Source: Sphingomonadales bacterium UBA2683 (GTDB lineage Bacteria; Pseudomonadota; Alphaproteobacteria; Sphingomonadales; Sphingomonadaceae). From it: a stretch of 64,000 bases of DNA. Position numbers and translations under genes: made by a program. Below the pieces are notes generated by a model. That model searched no databases and was not told the DNA's origin. It saw only the letters and a list, made by a program, of their open reading frames with translations. This document shows, piece by piece, positions 32,456 through 41,813 of this stretch. The DNA lies in contig DELZ01000003.1 in NCBI GenBank assembly GCA_002354635.1, positions 124,001-188,000 on the forward strand, given 5' to 3'. Numbering within the stretch: position 1 is the first letter of the stretch; every line of letters starts with the position of its first letter.

Positions 32456-34744
32456 TTATGATATTTCCCCGAAAAGCGGCAGTTGCCGGAGCCTTACACC
32501 GGTTGCCGAGAATAACGCATTGGCAACGGCCGGCGCAACTGCGGGCACGCCGAGCTCCTCGTAACCAACCGGCTTTTCCTCGCTTCTGATAAATTCGATC
32601 TGGATGGGCGGGATTTCCGCCAGTCGCGGCAAGGACAGATCGCGCAACCGCTTTGCGGTTGGCAGTCCATTCTGGAAGCGGGTGGCACTGCCCAGTGCCA
32701 TCGCCAGACCAAAGACAATGCCGCCCTCTATTTGCTGCCGGGCGATATCGGGATGGATGATCCGGCCGATGTCTACCGTCGCCGAAATACGACGAACCTC
32801 CAGACCACTGCCGCCGCGGCTGGCGCTCGCGATAACAGCGATATGTCCGCCGCGCATGCTGTGGCACGCGAGGCCCTGGCCGCTGCTGTCCAACCCGCCA
32901 TCCCAGCCGGCCATCGCCGCAACACTGGTCAGGCAACGGGCCAGCCGGGGCTGGTTGTTCAGCATCTGCATGCGGAAGGACAAGGGCTCTATGCCCGCTT
33001 TCGCCGCCAACTCGTCGATGAACGATTCGAGATAGAAGATATTGCTGCTGTGTGCATTGCTGCGCCAGTTGCCGGTTGGCAAACCGACAAAGGCGCTATG
33101 ATGATCGACGGTGAGATTGGGTATGTCATAGGGCACATCCAGGCCGGCTACCGCCTTGATATCCGCTTCGCCCAAGGAAGACCGCATCGCTTTCACATTG
33201 TCCATGCCTTCGAACAGACGCCTGGCCTGCTCGCGAGCGGACGGCGGAGCGGCGATCTTGATCTGCAGCGCCTCGACACGACCGGCTTTTGCCATGGCCG
33301 CGTCAAACCGTGCCTGGCTTGGTGTCCGGTAATGATCGTGCATCAGGTCCTCGGCCCGCGACCAGATCAGCTGCACGGGCCGTCCCATTTTCTTTGCGAT
33401 CAGCGCAACCTGTCCGGCAATGGCATTGTCGAGATTGCGGTCGAACGAGCCACCGCTCAGCATCGGATAGAGCGTCACCCGGTCCTGGGCAATGTTCAGT
33501 GCGCGGGCCGCCGCCTGCACCGCCGCGACTGGCGCCTGCGTCGCCATCCACAATTCCAGCGCGCCATCCTTATAGTCAGCCGTGGCCGTCCGGGTTTCGA
33601 TCGGCGCGTGCAAAGCCGCATCGGCGTGATAGCGGGCTGCAACCAGATTGTCTTTTTCAAACGCGCCCCTTGTGTCGCCGCGCGACAGGAAGCGTATTCC
33701 CGGCCCGTCATCCAGGGCCTCTTGCAAGGCGGTATCGATCTTCTCGCTGTCGGCCATGAATCCCCTGGTTTCGAAAACCGGACTCATCTTGTCCAACGCC
33801 CGATTGGCCGCCCACCAGTTGGTCGCCACCGCCGCGATCCATTTCTCGCCCTCGACCGCGTCGATGAAGCCGGTGATCTTGCGGGCCCCTGCGCGGTTGA
33901 AGGATTTCAGCATGGTATCGCCGATCGGGCCTTGCCTGATCGCCGCAAAAACCATGTCCGGCAGTCGGATATCACCGGTAAAATTGGCCGAGCCATCCAG
34001 TTTGCTGGGCAGATCGAGGCGCGGGACATCCTGTCCGACAAGATTTCCGGTACCGGCCGGCCGGAGCGGCACGGGATCGGGCAGATCCTGGTTGACCGCA
34101 TCGCGGACCAACGCACCAAACCGCAATGTGCGTTCGCCGTGCGAAATGATACCATTGTCGACGGTGCAGCTTTCCCAGGCCACGTCCCATTGGGCGGCAG
34201 CGGCCTTGGTCAGCAATATTCTGGCCGCCGCCCCGGCTTCGCGGAAACTTTCGGCAAAGCCAGGAATAGACGTGGAATCTGCTGTCAGCATGAACTGTTC
34301 GCGGTCCGCTAGATTCCGGGTGACCCATCGCGCTGCCGCATGCTCACCAAGCTTTTCGCCGCCAGCGGGCATCAGGGTTTCCGCCCACTGTTCGGCAAGC
34401 AGGCCGTTGCTGTACAGCGGATTGATCGGCGCAGGTTCGACAGCGACTGTTCGCCAGTCGGCACCCAGTTCGTCCGCCAGAATCTGTGGCAGGACGGTAT
34501 AGACCCCCTGCCCCATTTCGCTTTGCGGCACGATCACCGTGACCTGCCCGTCTTCCGATATTTTCAGATAGGCACCGAAAATCTGTTCGTTCTCGGTAGC
34601 GACGACATTGGGTTCATAGCTGCGCGGCCACAGTGCCCAGGCGACCACCAAGCCGCCCAGAGCACCGCTTCCGATCAGAAATTTACGGCGGTTAAACCCG
34701 GTCGAAGGATTCTCCGTCTGCTTGATTTCCGACTCAGCCGCCAT
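32456..34744 (-). CDS. Molybdopterin-binding large subunit, isoquinoline 1-oxidoreductase/aldehyde-dehydrogenase type
   Basis: This 762-residue xanthine-oxidase-family subunit binds molybdopterin and oxidises an aldehyde or N-heterocycle. The N-terminus has a Tat-type motif (NRRKFLIGSGALGGL) then a short helix, so it is exported or anchored. PQSEMGQGVYT is typical of the IorB group, and late sequences such as MAGWDG and GVPAVAPAVANALF match the family's C-terminal portion. The usual small [2Fe-2S] subunit (IorA) is not adjacent: the upstream gene is a CoA-binding protein (overlap 11 bases) and the downstream gene is hemH. The substrate is unknown. Confidence 0.87.
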   Translation of the reverse strand: MAAESEIKQTENPSTGFNRRKFLIGSGALGGLVVAWALWPRSYEPNVVATENEQIFGAYLKISEDGQVTVIVPQSEMGQGVYTVLPQILADELGADWRTVAVEPAPINPLYSNGLLAEQWAETLMPAGGEKLGEHAAARWVTRNLADREQFMLTADSTSIPGFAESFREAGAAARILLTKAAAAQWDVAWESCTVDNGIISHGERTLRFGALVRDAVNQDLPDPVPLRPAGTGNLVGQDVPRLDLPSKLDGSANFTGDIRLPDMVFAAIRQGPIGDTMLKSFNRAGARKITGFIDAVEGEKWIAAVATNWWAANRALDKMSPVFETRGFMADSEKIDTALQEALDDGPGIRFLSRGDTRGAFEKDNLVAARYHADAALHAPIETRTATADYKDGALELWMATQAPVAAVQAAARALNIAQDRVTLYPMLSGGSFDRNLDNAIAGQVALIAKKMGRPVQLIWSRAEDLMHDHYRTPSQARFDAAMAKAGRVEALQIKIAAPPSAREQARRLFEGMDNVKAMRSSLGEADIKAVAGLDVPYDIPNLTVDHHSAFVGLPTGNWRSNAHSSNIFYLESFIDELAAKAGIEPLSFRMQMLNNQPRLARCLTSVAAMAGWDGGLDSSGQGLACHSMRGGHIAVIASASRGGSGLEVRRISATVDIGRIIHPDIARQQIEGGIVFGLAMALGSATRFQNGLPTAKRLRDLSLPRLAEIPPIQIEFIRSEEKPVGYEELGVPAVAPAVANALFSATGVRLRQLPLFGEIS

Positions 34745-35171
34745 GGGGCTTCTTTAGCAGGCCCAGCCGCGGAATCTCGATTTTCGGACACCGGTCCATA
34801 ACGACCTTGAGCCCGGCATCGCTTGCACGCTGTGCCGCAGCCTCGTTGATAACACCCAGCTGCATCCACACCGAACTGGCGCCGGCCGCAATAGCGTCGT
34901 CGACCGCATCGCCAGCCGCCGCGCTGTTGCGGAAAATATCGACCATATCGATATCGCCTTCGATATCCGCAAGCGATGCGGCAACCGGCACACCGTACAA
35001 TGATTGTTCAGCGAGACCCGGGTTGACCGGCGTGACATCATAGCCCTGCCCGAGCAGAAAACGGAAAATCTCATTGCTTGCCCGTCCGGACTTGGCCGAT
35101 GCCCCGACCAAGGCGATGCGCCGTGTCGACGTCAGCAATGCGGCTATGTCCTGATCGCTTTCCAGCAGCAT
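34734..35171 (-). CDS. CoA-binding (YccU/CoA_binding_2) protein
   Basis: This 145-residue Rossmann-like protein is like E. coli YccU. It contains IALVGASAKSGRASNE (nucleotide loop), YDVTPVNPG, VDIFRNS and VMDRCPKIE. The family resembles the CoA-binding part of succinyl-CoA synthetase but no reaction is established. It overlaps the start of the molybdoprotein gene by 11 bases and follows mrp by 17 bases, so it is in the same transcription unit. Confidence 0.88.
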   Translation of the reverse strand: MLLESDQDIAALLTSTRRIALVGASAKSGRASNEIFRFLLGQGYDVTPVNPGLAEQSLYGVPVAASLADIEGDIDMVDIFRNSAAAGDAVDDAIAAGASSVWMQLGVINEAAAQRASDAGLKVVMDRCPKIEIPRLGLLKKPHGG

Positions 35172-35188
35172 GAGGCCCTTCCTTCCGG

Positions 35189-36151
35189 CTATTGGTTATC
35201 CAACCATGTCGCGAGCTTTTTGGCAATATCCCGGAAAGCCTGGCCCTGCACATCGCCGGTACAGGCCGGCGGCGTCCCGCCATCGCTGGACTTGCGAATC
35301 TCGATATCCAGCGGGATTCGGCCCAGAAAGGGCATGCCCATGGTCTTCGCGGCCGCCTCCGCGCCACCGGCGCCAAAGGGATCGCTTACCTCGCCGCAAT
35401 GCGGGCACTGATAGCCGGCCATATTCTCGACCATGCCGATGATCGGTATCTTCGCCTGGTTGAACAGGTCAACCGCGCGCGTCGCATCCATCAGCGCCAG
35501 ATCCTGCGGAGTCGAGACGATCACCGCGCCAACCGGCTTGTGATTTTGCATCATCGAAAGCTGCACGTCACCGGTCCCGGGGGGCATATCGACGACCAGC
35601 TCCTCGACATCGCCCCAATGGGCATCGATCAGCTGTTCCAGCGCCTTGCCGGCCATCGGCCCGCGCCAGGCGATCGCCTGTCCGGGTTTCGCCAGATGTC
35701 CCATCGACAGCAACGGCACGTCATATTCATTGGGTACCGGGATCAGCTGCTTGCCTTCCGCCTCGGGCCGCCGTCCCTCGCAATGGAGAAGCCGGGGCTG
35801 GGACGGGCCATATATGTCGGCGTCGACCATCCCGACCTTGCGCCCCATCAGCTGCATGGCAATCGCCAGATTGGCGGAAAGCGTGGACTTGCCGACGCCG
35901 CCCTTGCCGCTTGCCACCGCGATCAAACGTCGCTCGACTTTTTCGGCCGTCATGGCGACATCGACCTTCTCGACGCCGTCCAGTTCGAGCAACTTGCCTT
36001 TCACGGCAATTTCGATCTGGCCGCGATCACGCACATCCAGACCGCCCACGTTGAGCACCAGAGTAACGCGGCCTTCGGAAAATTTTACGGCACTAAAACG
36101 GCCCTTGGCAACGCTGTCCAGCGCTGTCTCGATTGAGTTTATATCGGTCAT
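35189..36151 (-). CDS. mrp: Mrp/ApbC-family iron-sulfur carrier ATPase
   Basis: This 320-residue P-loop ATPase delivers Fe-S clusters to target enzymes. An N-terminal MIP18/DUF59-like segment (about 1-75) precedes the deviant Walker A SGKGGVGKSTLSAN. DADIYGPSQP, MPPGTGDVQLS and the C-terminal CxxC in YQCPHCGE (two cysteines that bridge a cluster in a dimer) follow. Its placement near the Fe-S flavoprotein operon and a molybdoprotein is suggestive only. ATG 36151 fits MTDINSIETAL; the extra 12 codons upstream overlap the promoter zone. It is divergent from hflK. Confidence 0.93.
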   Translation of the reverse strand: MTDINSIETALDSVAKGRFSAVKFSEGRVTLVLNVGGLDVRDRGQIEIAVKGKLLELDGVEKVDVAMTAEKVERRLIAVASGKGGVGKSTLSANLAIAMQLMGRKVGMVDADIYGPSQPRLLHCEGRRPEAEGKQLIPVPNEYDVPLLSMGHLAKPGQAIAWRGPMAGKALEQLIDAHWGDVEELVVDMPPGTGDVQLSMMQNHKPVGAVIVSTPQDLALMDATRAVDLFNQAKIPIIGMVENMAGYQCPHCGEVSDPFGAGGAEAAAKTMGMPFLGRIPLDIEIRKSSDGGTPPACTGDVQGQAFRDIAKKLATWLDNQ

Positions 36152-36222
36152 CGGATCGACATAGTTACACTTTTCTCGGATTGACACTGTTTTTCTGGCA
36201 GCGCGCTACCTATAAAGAAACT

Positions 36223-37326
36223 ATGGATAAAAATATTGACGGCGAAGCGCGCCGCAGATCGATTTTGGGCGCAATCATGAACATGGCCGGCCCCTGGGGC
36301 AATAATGGCAACCAAGGCAATGATGGGGGCGACGGCAATGGTGGCGGTCCCCGCAACCCGTGGGGCAACCCTCCCGGCGGGCCTTCGGGTGGCGGCCGTC
36401 AGGGCGCGAGTTCGCTGGAAGAACTGTTCAAAAGAGGCACCGGTGGCGGCTTTCGGGGCGGCATTCCCAAACGCCCCGGCGGACGGTCCTGGTGGCCCCT
36501 TATGGCGATCGGCTTTGTCATTCTCTGGGTTTTGCTGACCAGCATCCACCGCGTCAGTCCTCAGGAACGCGGCGTCGTTACCCTGCTGGGTTCCTATTCG
36601 CGGACTTTGCAACCCGGACTGCACTTCTCGCTTCCTACACCGCTCGAACAGGTAACCAAGCTGGACGTCGAGGAAATCCGGACGATCGATATTCCCGAAG
36701 GTGAAACCGAAAAGCTGATCCTCACCGGCGATCAGAATATCGTCGATCTCGCCTATTCCGTGCGCTGGAATATCAAGGCACCGGAATTGTTCCTGTTCCA
36801 GATCGCGGAACCGGAAGAAACGATCAAGGAAGTCGCGGAAGCGGCCATGCGGGCGGCGGTTGCCAATTTCACGCTGGATGACACGATCGGCTCCGAACGG
36901 TCCGAAATCGAACAGACGGTGGAACAGAATATGCAGCAACTGCTCGACGGCTATGGTGCCGGCGTGGTCATTCGCGGCATTGCCATCAAGAAAGCCGACC
37001 CGCCGGCCGCAGTCAACGACGCGTTTAAGGAAGTATCCGCGGCGCAGCAGACCGCACAGACCTATCTCAACGAGGCCCGGGCCTATGCGCAGCAGCTGAC
37101 CGCGCAGGCGCAGGGTGAATCGGCTGCCTTTGACAAGGTCTATGAAGAATACCGTCTGGCCCCTCGGGTTACCCGGCAGCGCATGTATTATGAAACGATG
37201 GAGCGCGTCCTGTCCAAGGTCGACAAGACGATCGTCGAACCGAGAGGCGTTACCCCTTATCTGGCTCTGCCGGAACTGAAGAAACGCGCCCAGCAACCCG
37301 CGATTACCACCGTGGAGGGCAAATAA
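36223..37326 (+). CDS. hflK: HflK, SPFH/band-7 modulator of FtsH protease
   Basis: This inner-membrane protein of about 367 residues assembles with HflC around FtsH to limit its proteolysis. It has a Gly/Asn-rich cytoplasmic N-terminus (about residues 20-75, NNGNQGNDGGDG-like), one TM helix at about 90-110, and an SPFH domain opening with RVSPQERGVVTLLGSY. A coiled helical region (AQQTAQTYLNEARAYAQQ) follows. Two starts are possible, 36223 (MDKNIDG) and 36277 (MNMAGPWG). The former is chosen without a strong ribosome-binding site. The TAA overlaps hflC's ATG (TAATG). Confidence 0.92.
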   Translation: MDKNIDGEARRRSILGAIMNMAGPWGNNGNQGNDGGDGNGGGPRNPWGNPPGGPSGGGRQGASSLEELFKRGTGGGFRGGIPKRPGGRSWWPLMAIGFVILWVLLTSIHRVSPQERGVVTLLGSYSRTLQPGLHFSLPTPLEQVTKLDVEEIRTIDIPEGETEKLILTGDQNIVDLAYSVRWNIKAPELFLFQIAEPEETIKEVAEAAMRAAVANFTLDDTIGSERSEIEQTVEQNMQQLLDGYGAGVVIRGIAIKKADPPAAVNDAFKEVSAAQQTAQTYLNEARAYAQQLTAQAQGESAAFDKVYEEYRLAPRVTRQRMYYETMERVLSKVDKTIVEPRGVTPYLALPELKKRAQQPAITTVEGK

Positions 37327-38177
37327 TGGGACCGATCATGAAAAACCCTGTCGCCTTAGGCGTCATTGTCATCGCATTGCTGTTTACGTTGCTGAACACG
37401 CTGATAATCGTTCCGGAAACACGCCAGGGGGTGGTTGTACGCTTTGGTGAGCCAGTCCGGATTATCAACCGTTACCAGAATGATGTCCCATTCGGCCAGA
37501 CGGGTGCCGGTCTGCTTTGGAAAATTCCGTTTCTCGAACAGGTGGTCTGGATCGACAAGCGCATCCGCGACGTCGAGATGGAACAGCAGCAGGTTCTGTC
37601 AACCGACCAACTTCGGCTTCAGGTCGATGCCTTTGCCCGCTTCCGGATCACCAATCCGCTGCGCATGTATATCGCAGCCGGTAGCGAGGAGCGCGTGTCG
37701 GAAGAACTTCGGCCCATCCTGGGCTCGGCGCTGAGAAACGAGCTCGGCAAGCGTCCTTTCGCCGCCTTGCTCAGTCCTGAACGCGGACAGGTGATGGACA
37801 ATATCCAGGCCGGCCTCAACCGGGTTGCCCGCCAATATGGCGCGGAAATTGTCGACGTCCGGATCAAGCGGGCCGATTTGCCCGACGGCACCCCGCTCGA
37901 CAGCGCCTATCAGAGGATGCGGACCGCCCGTGATCAGGAAGCGCGGACCATTCGCGCACAAGGTGCCAAGCAGGCACAGATCATCCGTGCCGAAGCCGAT
38001 GCCAGCGCCGCCCGCACCTATGCCGAGAGCTTTGGCAAGGATCCGGACTTCTATGATTTCTACCGCGCCATGAAAAGCTATGAAACGACCTTCCAGGGCG
38101 GTGGACCGAATGACCCGCAAAGCTCGTTCGTGCTGTCGCCAGACAACGAATATCTGCGGCAGTTCCGGGGCAATTAA
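37326..38177 (+). CDS. hflC: HflC, SPFH partner of HflK
   Basis: This 283-residue protein has an N-terminal TM helix (about 7-27), then an SPFH domain (ETRQGVVVRFGEPVRI), a long helix (KRADLPDGTPLDSAYQRM, AQIIRAEADASAARTY), and the typical end SFVLSPDNEYLRQF. It forms hetero-oligomers with HflK around FtsH on the periplasmic side. The start overlaps hflK's stop, so the two subunits are translationally coupled. A second ATG at 37338 is possible. Confidence 0.95.
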   Translation: MGPIMKNPVALGVIVIALLFTLLNTLIIVPETRQGVVVRFGEPVRIINRYQNDVPFGQTGAGLLWKIPFLEQVVWIDKRIRDVEMEQQQVLSTDQLRLQVDAFARFRITNPLRMYIAAGSEERVSEELRPILGSALRNELGKRPFAALLSPERGQVMDNIQAGLNRVARQYGAEIVDVRIKRADLPDGTPLDSAYQRMRTARDQEARTIRAQGAKQAQIIRAEADASAARTYAESFGKDPDFYDFYRAMKSYETTFQGGGPNDPQSSFVLSPDNEYLRQFRGN

Positions 38178-38541
38178 ACCGGTTTGACAATCTACCGGCG
38201 CGCTGGCCACTCCGGCGCGCCGGCGAATCGTTTGACGACCGCTACGGACAGCCAGCCGGAATTTCAGCATCGGGAAGGCCGATCGACTACAGATGTCATC
38301 TTTTCTGCGAAAGGCCTGCTTTTTTCGGCCAATCCGCGATTTCCGGCTTGCGAAACGCTTTGCTTGCACCCAAATAGACGGCAATGGGAATATCCCGCAG
38401 TTCTGCGATTATGATCGGCGAACAAATATGCTGTTATTCAATATCCGTTCATGAGAATTGCGCCTATAATTGGGAGAATTTGAACGGATCTCGCGGGAGA
38501 CCCGATATTTGTTCCGCCAGGAATTTGAGAGGAAAAAGACA
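38178..38541 (+). other. 364-base gap upstream of degP
   Basis: No gene is supported here. A perfect TATAAT is at 38465-38470, but no good -35 hexamer lies 16-18 bases upstream. The AT-rich stretch 38400-38470 probably holds the degP promoter. A GC-rich inverted repeat follows the hflC stop (CCGGCGCG at 38195-38202 and CGGCGCGCCGG at 38213-38223) but lacks a T-run. Confidence 0.45.
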
Positions 38542-40077
38542 GTGCGTTACGCTTACGGAATTTCAGCAGCTTTGCTTTTGGCCGGCAGTGCAGCAACCCT
38601 GACCGGCATCGGCCCGGCGGGTGCTCAAACCGCCGCCAATGACAGCGCGGTGATCCGCAATCTCGCGCCGCGCGCAGGCGCGCCAATGAGTTTTGCGGAC
38701 CTGACCGAGCAATTGCAGCCCGCCGTGGTCAATATCTCGACAACACAGCGCGTCCGCGTAAGCACCAACAACCCCTTTGCCGGCACTCCCTTTGACGGCC
38801 TGTTCGGCAATCGCCAGGGCGGTGGCGGCGAACAAACCCGCGAGGCACAGTCGCTGGGATCGGGATTCATTATTTCAGCGGATGGCTATGTTGTTACCAA
38901 CAATCATGTTGTTGCCCCCGGAAACCGCAACGCCACTATCGAATCGATCACGGTAATCATGCCGGATCGCACCGAATATGAGGCCGAGCTCGTTGGCCGG
39001 GATGCAGCATCGGATATCGCGGTGCTCAAGATCAAGGCCAGCAAGCCACTGCCCTTCGTCAAATTCGGCGACAGCACCTCGGCCCGCGTTGGCGACTGGA
39101 TCATTGCGATCGGCAATCCATTTGGCCTTGGCGGAACGGTAACGACCGGGATTGTTTCGGCCATTCACCGGAGAACCGGACAGGGTGCCTATGACAGCTT
39201 CCTGCAGACCGATGCATCGATCAACCGCGGCAATAGCGGCGGACCGATGTTCGATCTCAACGGCAATGTTATCGGGATCAACAACGCGATTATCTCGCCA
39301 ACCGGCGGCAATGTCGGAATCGGCTTTGCGATCCCGGCTGAAGTTGCAGCTCCGATTGTCGAAACGCTGAAAAAGGGACAGGCAATCGAGCGCGGTTATC
39401 TCGGTGTTCAGATCAGTGCGCTGTCTGAAGATCTGGCCGATTCTCTTGGACTGGAAAAAAATCAGGGCGAATTTGTGCAACGGGTCGAACCCGGAGAAGC
39501 CGCACAAAAAGCCGGCATCCAGGCGGGTGATGTGATCATCAAGGTCCAAGGCAAGACGGTCACTCCGGACCAGACCTTGTCCTATCTGGTCGCAAATCTG
39601 CCAATCGGCACAGAAGTTCCGATCGAACTGGTTCGCAACGGCAAAACCATCAAGGTGAACGCCAAGCTGGGCAAGCGTCCATCAGAAGAAGAACTTGCCA
39701 GCAGCAGCTTTGACCCGGATGCGGAAGACAATGCTCTGGGACAGGATGACAATGGCGCAAGCGCACAGGCAACCGCCGACGCGCTTGGCCTGTCCGTGGT
39801 CGATCTGACCCCGGCCATCGCCCGGCAAATCGGCGTTCCGTCGACGCAAAAAGGCGTTGTCGTTTCGACGGTCAATCCGAACAGCGATGCTGCCCAGAAG
39901 GGTATCAGGCGCGGATTTCTGATCACCAGTGTCAATCGGCAACCGGTGACAAGCGCCTCTGAACTGGACAGCGCGATCAACAGCGCGAAACGCTCGGACC
40001 GGGGAGCGGTGCTGCTGCAAATCCGTCGCGGCGCACGCGATCCGCAATTTGTCGCGGTGCGTCTGCAGGACAGCTAA
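38542..40077 (+). CDS. degP: Periplasmic Do-type serine endoprotease DegP/HtrA
   Basis: This 511-residue protease/chaperone degrades damaged envelope proteins. The signal peptide is residues 1-29 (cleavage after AGA). The trypsin-like domain has the triad H122 (TNNHVV), D158 (SDIAVL) and S232 (RGNSGGP). It is followed by two PDZ domains (about residues 270-370, with RGYLGVQI, and about 400-500, with VVDLTPAI). A Gly-rich LA loop lies near residues 88-97. The GTG start at 38542 is chosen because GAGAGGA lies upstream and the signal peptide begins there; the longer TTG frame is rejected. It follows hflKC, a usual envelope-quality-control arrangement, and ends at a strong terminator. Confidence 0.95.
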   Translation: MRYAYGISAALLLAGSAATLTGIGPAGAQTAANDSAVIRNLAPRAGAPMSFADLTEQLQPAVVNISTTQRVRVSTNNPFAGTPFDGLFGNRQGGGGEQTREAQSLGSGFIISADGYVVTNNHVVAPGNRNATIESITVIMPDRTEYEAELVGRDAASDIAVLKIKASKPLPFVKFGDSTSARVGDWIIAIGNPFGLGGTVTTGIVSAIHRRTGQGAYDSFLQTDASINRGNSGGPMFDLNGNVIGINNAIISPTGGNVGIGFAIPAEVAAPIVETLKKGQAIERGYLGVQISALSEDLADSLGLEKNQGEFVQRVEPGEAAQKAGIQAGDVIIKVQGKTVTPDQTLSYLVANLPIGTEVPIELVRNGKTIKVNAKLGKRPSEEELASSSFDPDAEDNALGQDDNGASAQATADALGLSVVDLTPAIARQIGVPSTQKGVVVSTVNPNSDAAQKGIRRGFLITSVNRQPVTSASELDSAINSAKRSDRGAVLLQIRRGARDPQFVAVRLQDS

Positions 40078-40104
40078 ACGCCTTCAAATAGGCATAAAAG
40101 AAAA

Positions 40105-40134
40105 GGGCCGGCGCTTGACGCTGGCCTTTTTTTT
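40105..40134 (+). terminator. Rho-independent terminator after degP
   Basis: GGCCGGCG (40106-40113) pairs with CGCTGGCC (40119-40126), one G-T wobble, around a CTTGA loop, followed by eight T residues. It lies 28 bases after the degP stop and ends its transcript. Confidence 0.9.
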
Positions 40135-40178
40135 GCGTCAAGTTCGGCAATCAATAGATTTAAGTGGGGGATTCGCCG

Positions 40179-41759
40179 GTGACCGACGCAACAGACATAT
40201 TTCTGGGACTGGGCGGCGGCGAGCGGCAAAGCCTCAATCTGTCCCGCGCCAACCGGCACGGGCTGATCGCTGGCGCCACTGGCACCGGCAAGACGGTCAC
40301 TTTGCAGGGTCTCGCCGAAAGCTTCTCTGCCAATGGTGTCCCGGTCTTCGTCGCCGATGTAAAAGGCGATCTGGCCGGGGTTTCGATGGCGGGTTCACCG
40401 CAGTTCAAACATGCTGACAAGCTGGAGAAGCGGGCTGAAGAACTGGGGATGAACGACTATGGCTATTCCGACAACCCGGCCATATTCTGGGATCTCTACG
40501 GCAAACAGGGCCATCCCATCCGCACCACCATTACCGAAATGGGACCGCTGCTGCTCGCGCGCCTGATGGATCTGAACGAGACCCAGGAAGGCGTGCTCAA
40601 CATCGTGTTCCGCTTTGCCGATGAAGAAGGCCTGCTGCTGCTCAATCTTGACGATCTGCAGTCGATGCTCGCCTATACCGCGGAAAATGCAAAGCAGCTG
40701 TCCGCCAAATATGGCAATGTCACCAAGGCGAGCGTCGGCACAATCCAGCGCCAGCTGCTGCAGCTGGACAGCCAGGGTGCCGGCCGGTTTTTTGGCGAAC
40801 CGGCACTGGAAATAGACGATTTCATCAAATGCGACGAGCAGGGCCGCGGCTATATCAACATACTCGCCGCCGATCAGCTGATGCGCAGCCCCAAGCTCTA
40901 CGCAACCTTTCTACTGTGGCTGCTCGCGGAACTGTTCGAAACCCTGCCGGAAGTCGGTGATCCGGAAAAACCGAAACTGGTCTTCTTCTTCGACGAAGCC
41001 CATTTGCTGTTCGACGATGCGCCAAAGGCCCTCGAGGACAAGATCGAACAGGTCGTACGCCTTATCCGGTCGAAAGGCGTCGGAGTCTTTTTCGTCACCC
41101 AGAACCCGATCGACATTCCTCAGGAAGTCGCGGGCCAGCTGGGCAACCGCGTGCAGCATGCCCTGCGCGCCTTCACCCCGCGCGACAAGAAGGCGATCAA
41201 GGCTGCGGCTGACACCTTCCGTATCAATCCCGATCTGGATGTCGAGCAGGCCATTACCGAATTGCGGGTCGGCGAGGCGCTGGTCTCGACTCTGCTCGAA
41301 GACGGGGCGCCGTCGATCGTCCAGCGGACCCTGATCAAGCCGCCGCGCTCTCGCCTTGGCCCGGTTTCGGTCAAGGAACGTGCCATCATCAACTCGATTT
41401 CGCCTTACGAGGACAAATATGATGCGGAAATCGACCGGCACAGCGCCGAGGAAATATTGGCGCAAAAGGTGATTGATGCCACGGCAACCGCACAGGAAGT
41501 CGAGGAAAAGGGCAAGGAAGAGGTCGCCAAGCAGCCCCGCAAGAGCAAGAGCATCTGGGAAAAGGCCTTCAGTCGTGGTGCCAAGGTCGCTGCAGGATCC
41601 GCCGCCGGCATGGCTGCTACCGTCATATTGGGCAAGAAATCGCGAGCGAATCCGGTCCAGTCCGGGGTGACCTCTGCGGTCGGATCTGTGGTCACCGACC
41701 TCGCAGGGCCGGTCGCCGGGCGCTTTGTCCGCAACTTGATCGGCGGCTTGATGCGGTGA
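40179..41759 (+). CDS. HerA/YjgR-type P-loop ATPase
   Basis: This 526-residue ATPase belongs to the DUF853/YjgR family of the HerA-FtsK superfamily. The Walker A motif GATGTGKT (about 30-37), a Walker B VFFFDEAHLLF (about 267) and the sensor FFVTQNPIDIP are all intact. The C-terminal 110 residues are lower-complexity, Lys/Glu-rich and then Gly/Ala/Val-rich (GSAAGMAATVILG), possibly for membrane association. The GTG at 40179, with GGGGG upstream, begins at MTDATDIFLG as in relatives. The function of the family is unknown; a DNA-translocase or hydrolase role is inferred. Confidence 0.87.
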   Translation: MTDATDIFLGLGGGERQSLNLSRANRHGLIAGATGTGKTVTLQGLAESFSANGVPVFVADVKGDLAGVSMAGSPQFKHADKLEKRAEELGMNDYGYSDNPAIFWDLYGKQGHPIRTTITEMGPLLLARLMDLNETQEGVLNIVFRFADEEGLLLLNLDDLQSMLAYTAENAKQLSAKYGNVTKASVGTIQRQLLQLDSQGAGRFFGEPALEIDDFIKCDEQGRGYINILAADQLMRSPKLYATFLLWLLAELFETLPEVGDPEKPKLVFFFDEAHLLFDDAPKALEDKIEQVVRLIRSKGVGVFFVTQNPIDIPQEVAGQLGNRVQHALRAFTPRDKKAIKAAADTFRINPDLDVEQAITELRVGEALVSTLLEDGAPSIVQRTLIKPPRSRLGPVSVKERAIINSISPYEDKYDAEIDRHSAEEILAQKVIDATATAQEVEEKGKEEVAKQPRKSKSIWEKAFSRGAKVAAGSAAGMAATVILGKKSRANPVQSGVTSAVGSVVTDLAGPVAGRFVRNLIGGLMR

Positions 41760-41813
41760 GGATGGACAAGTCCGCGATCACCGCCTGAATGCAGTGCTCG
41801 AAGGCTTGAAGGA

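Noticed and set aside
36152..36187. N-terminal extension of mrp by 12 codons
   Set aside because: Family begins near MTDINSIETAL and the extension lies in the divergent promoter space of hflK.
38470..38541. TTG-start extension of degP (24 codons)
   Set aside because: The signal peptide starts at GTG 38542 with GAGAGGA upstream; the extension is charged and would block export, and it begins inside the TATAAT -10 candidate.
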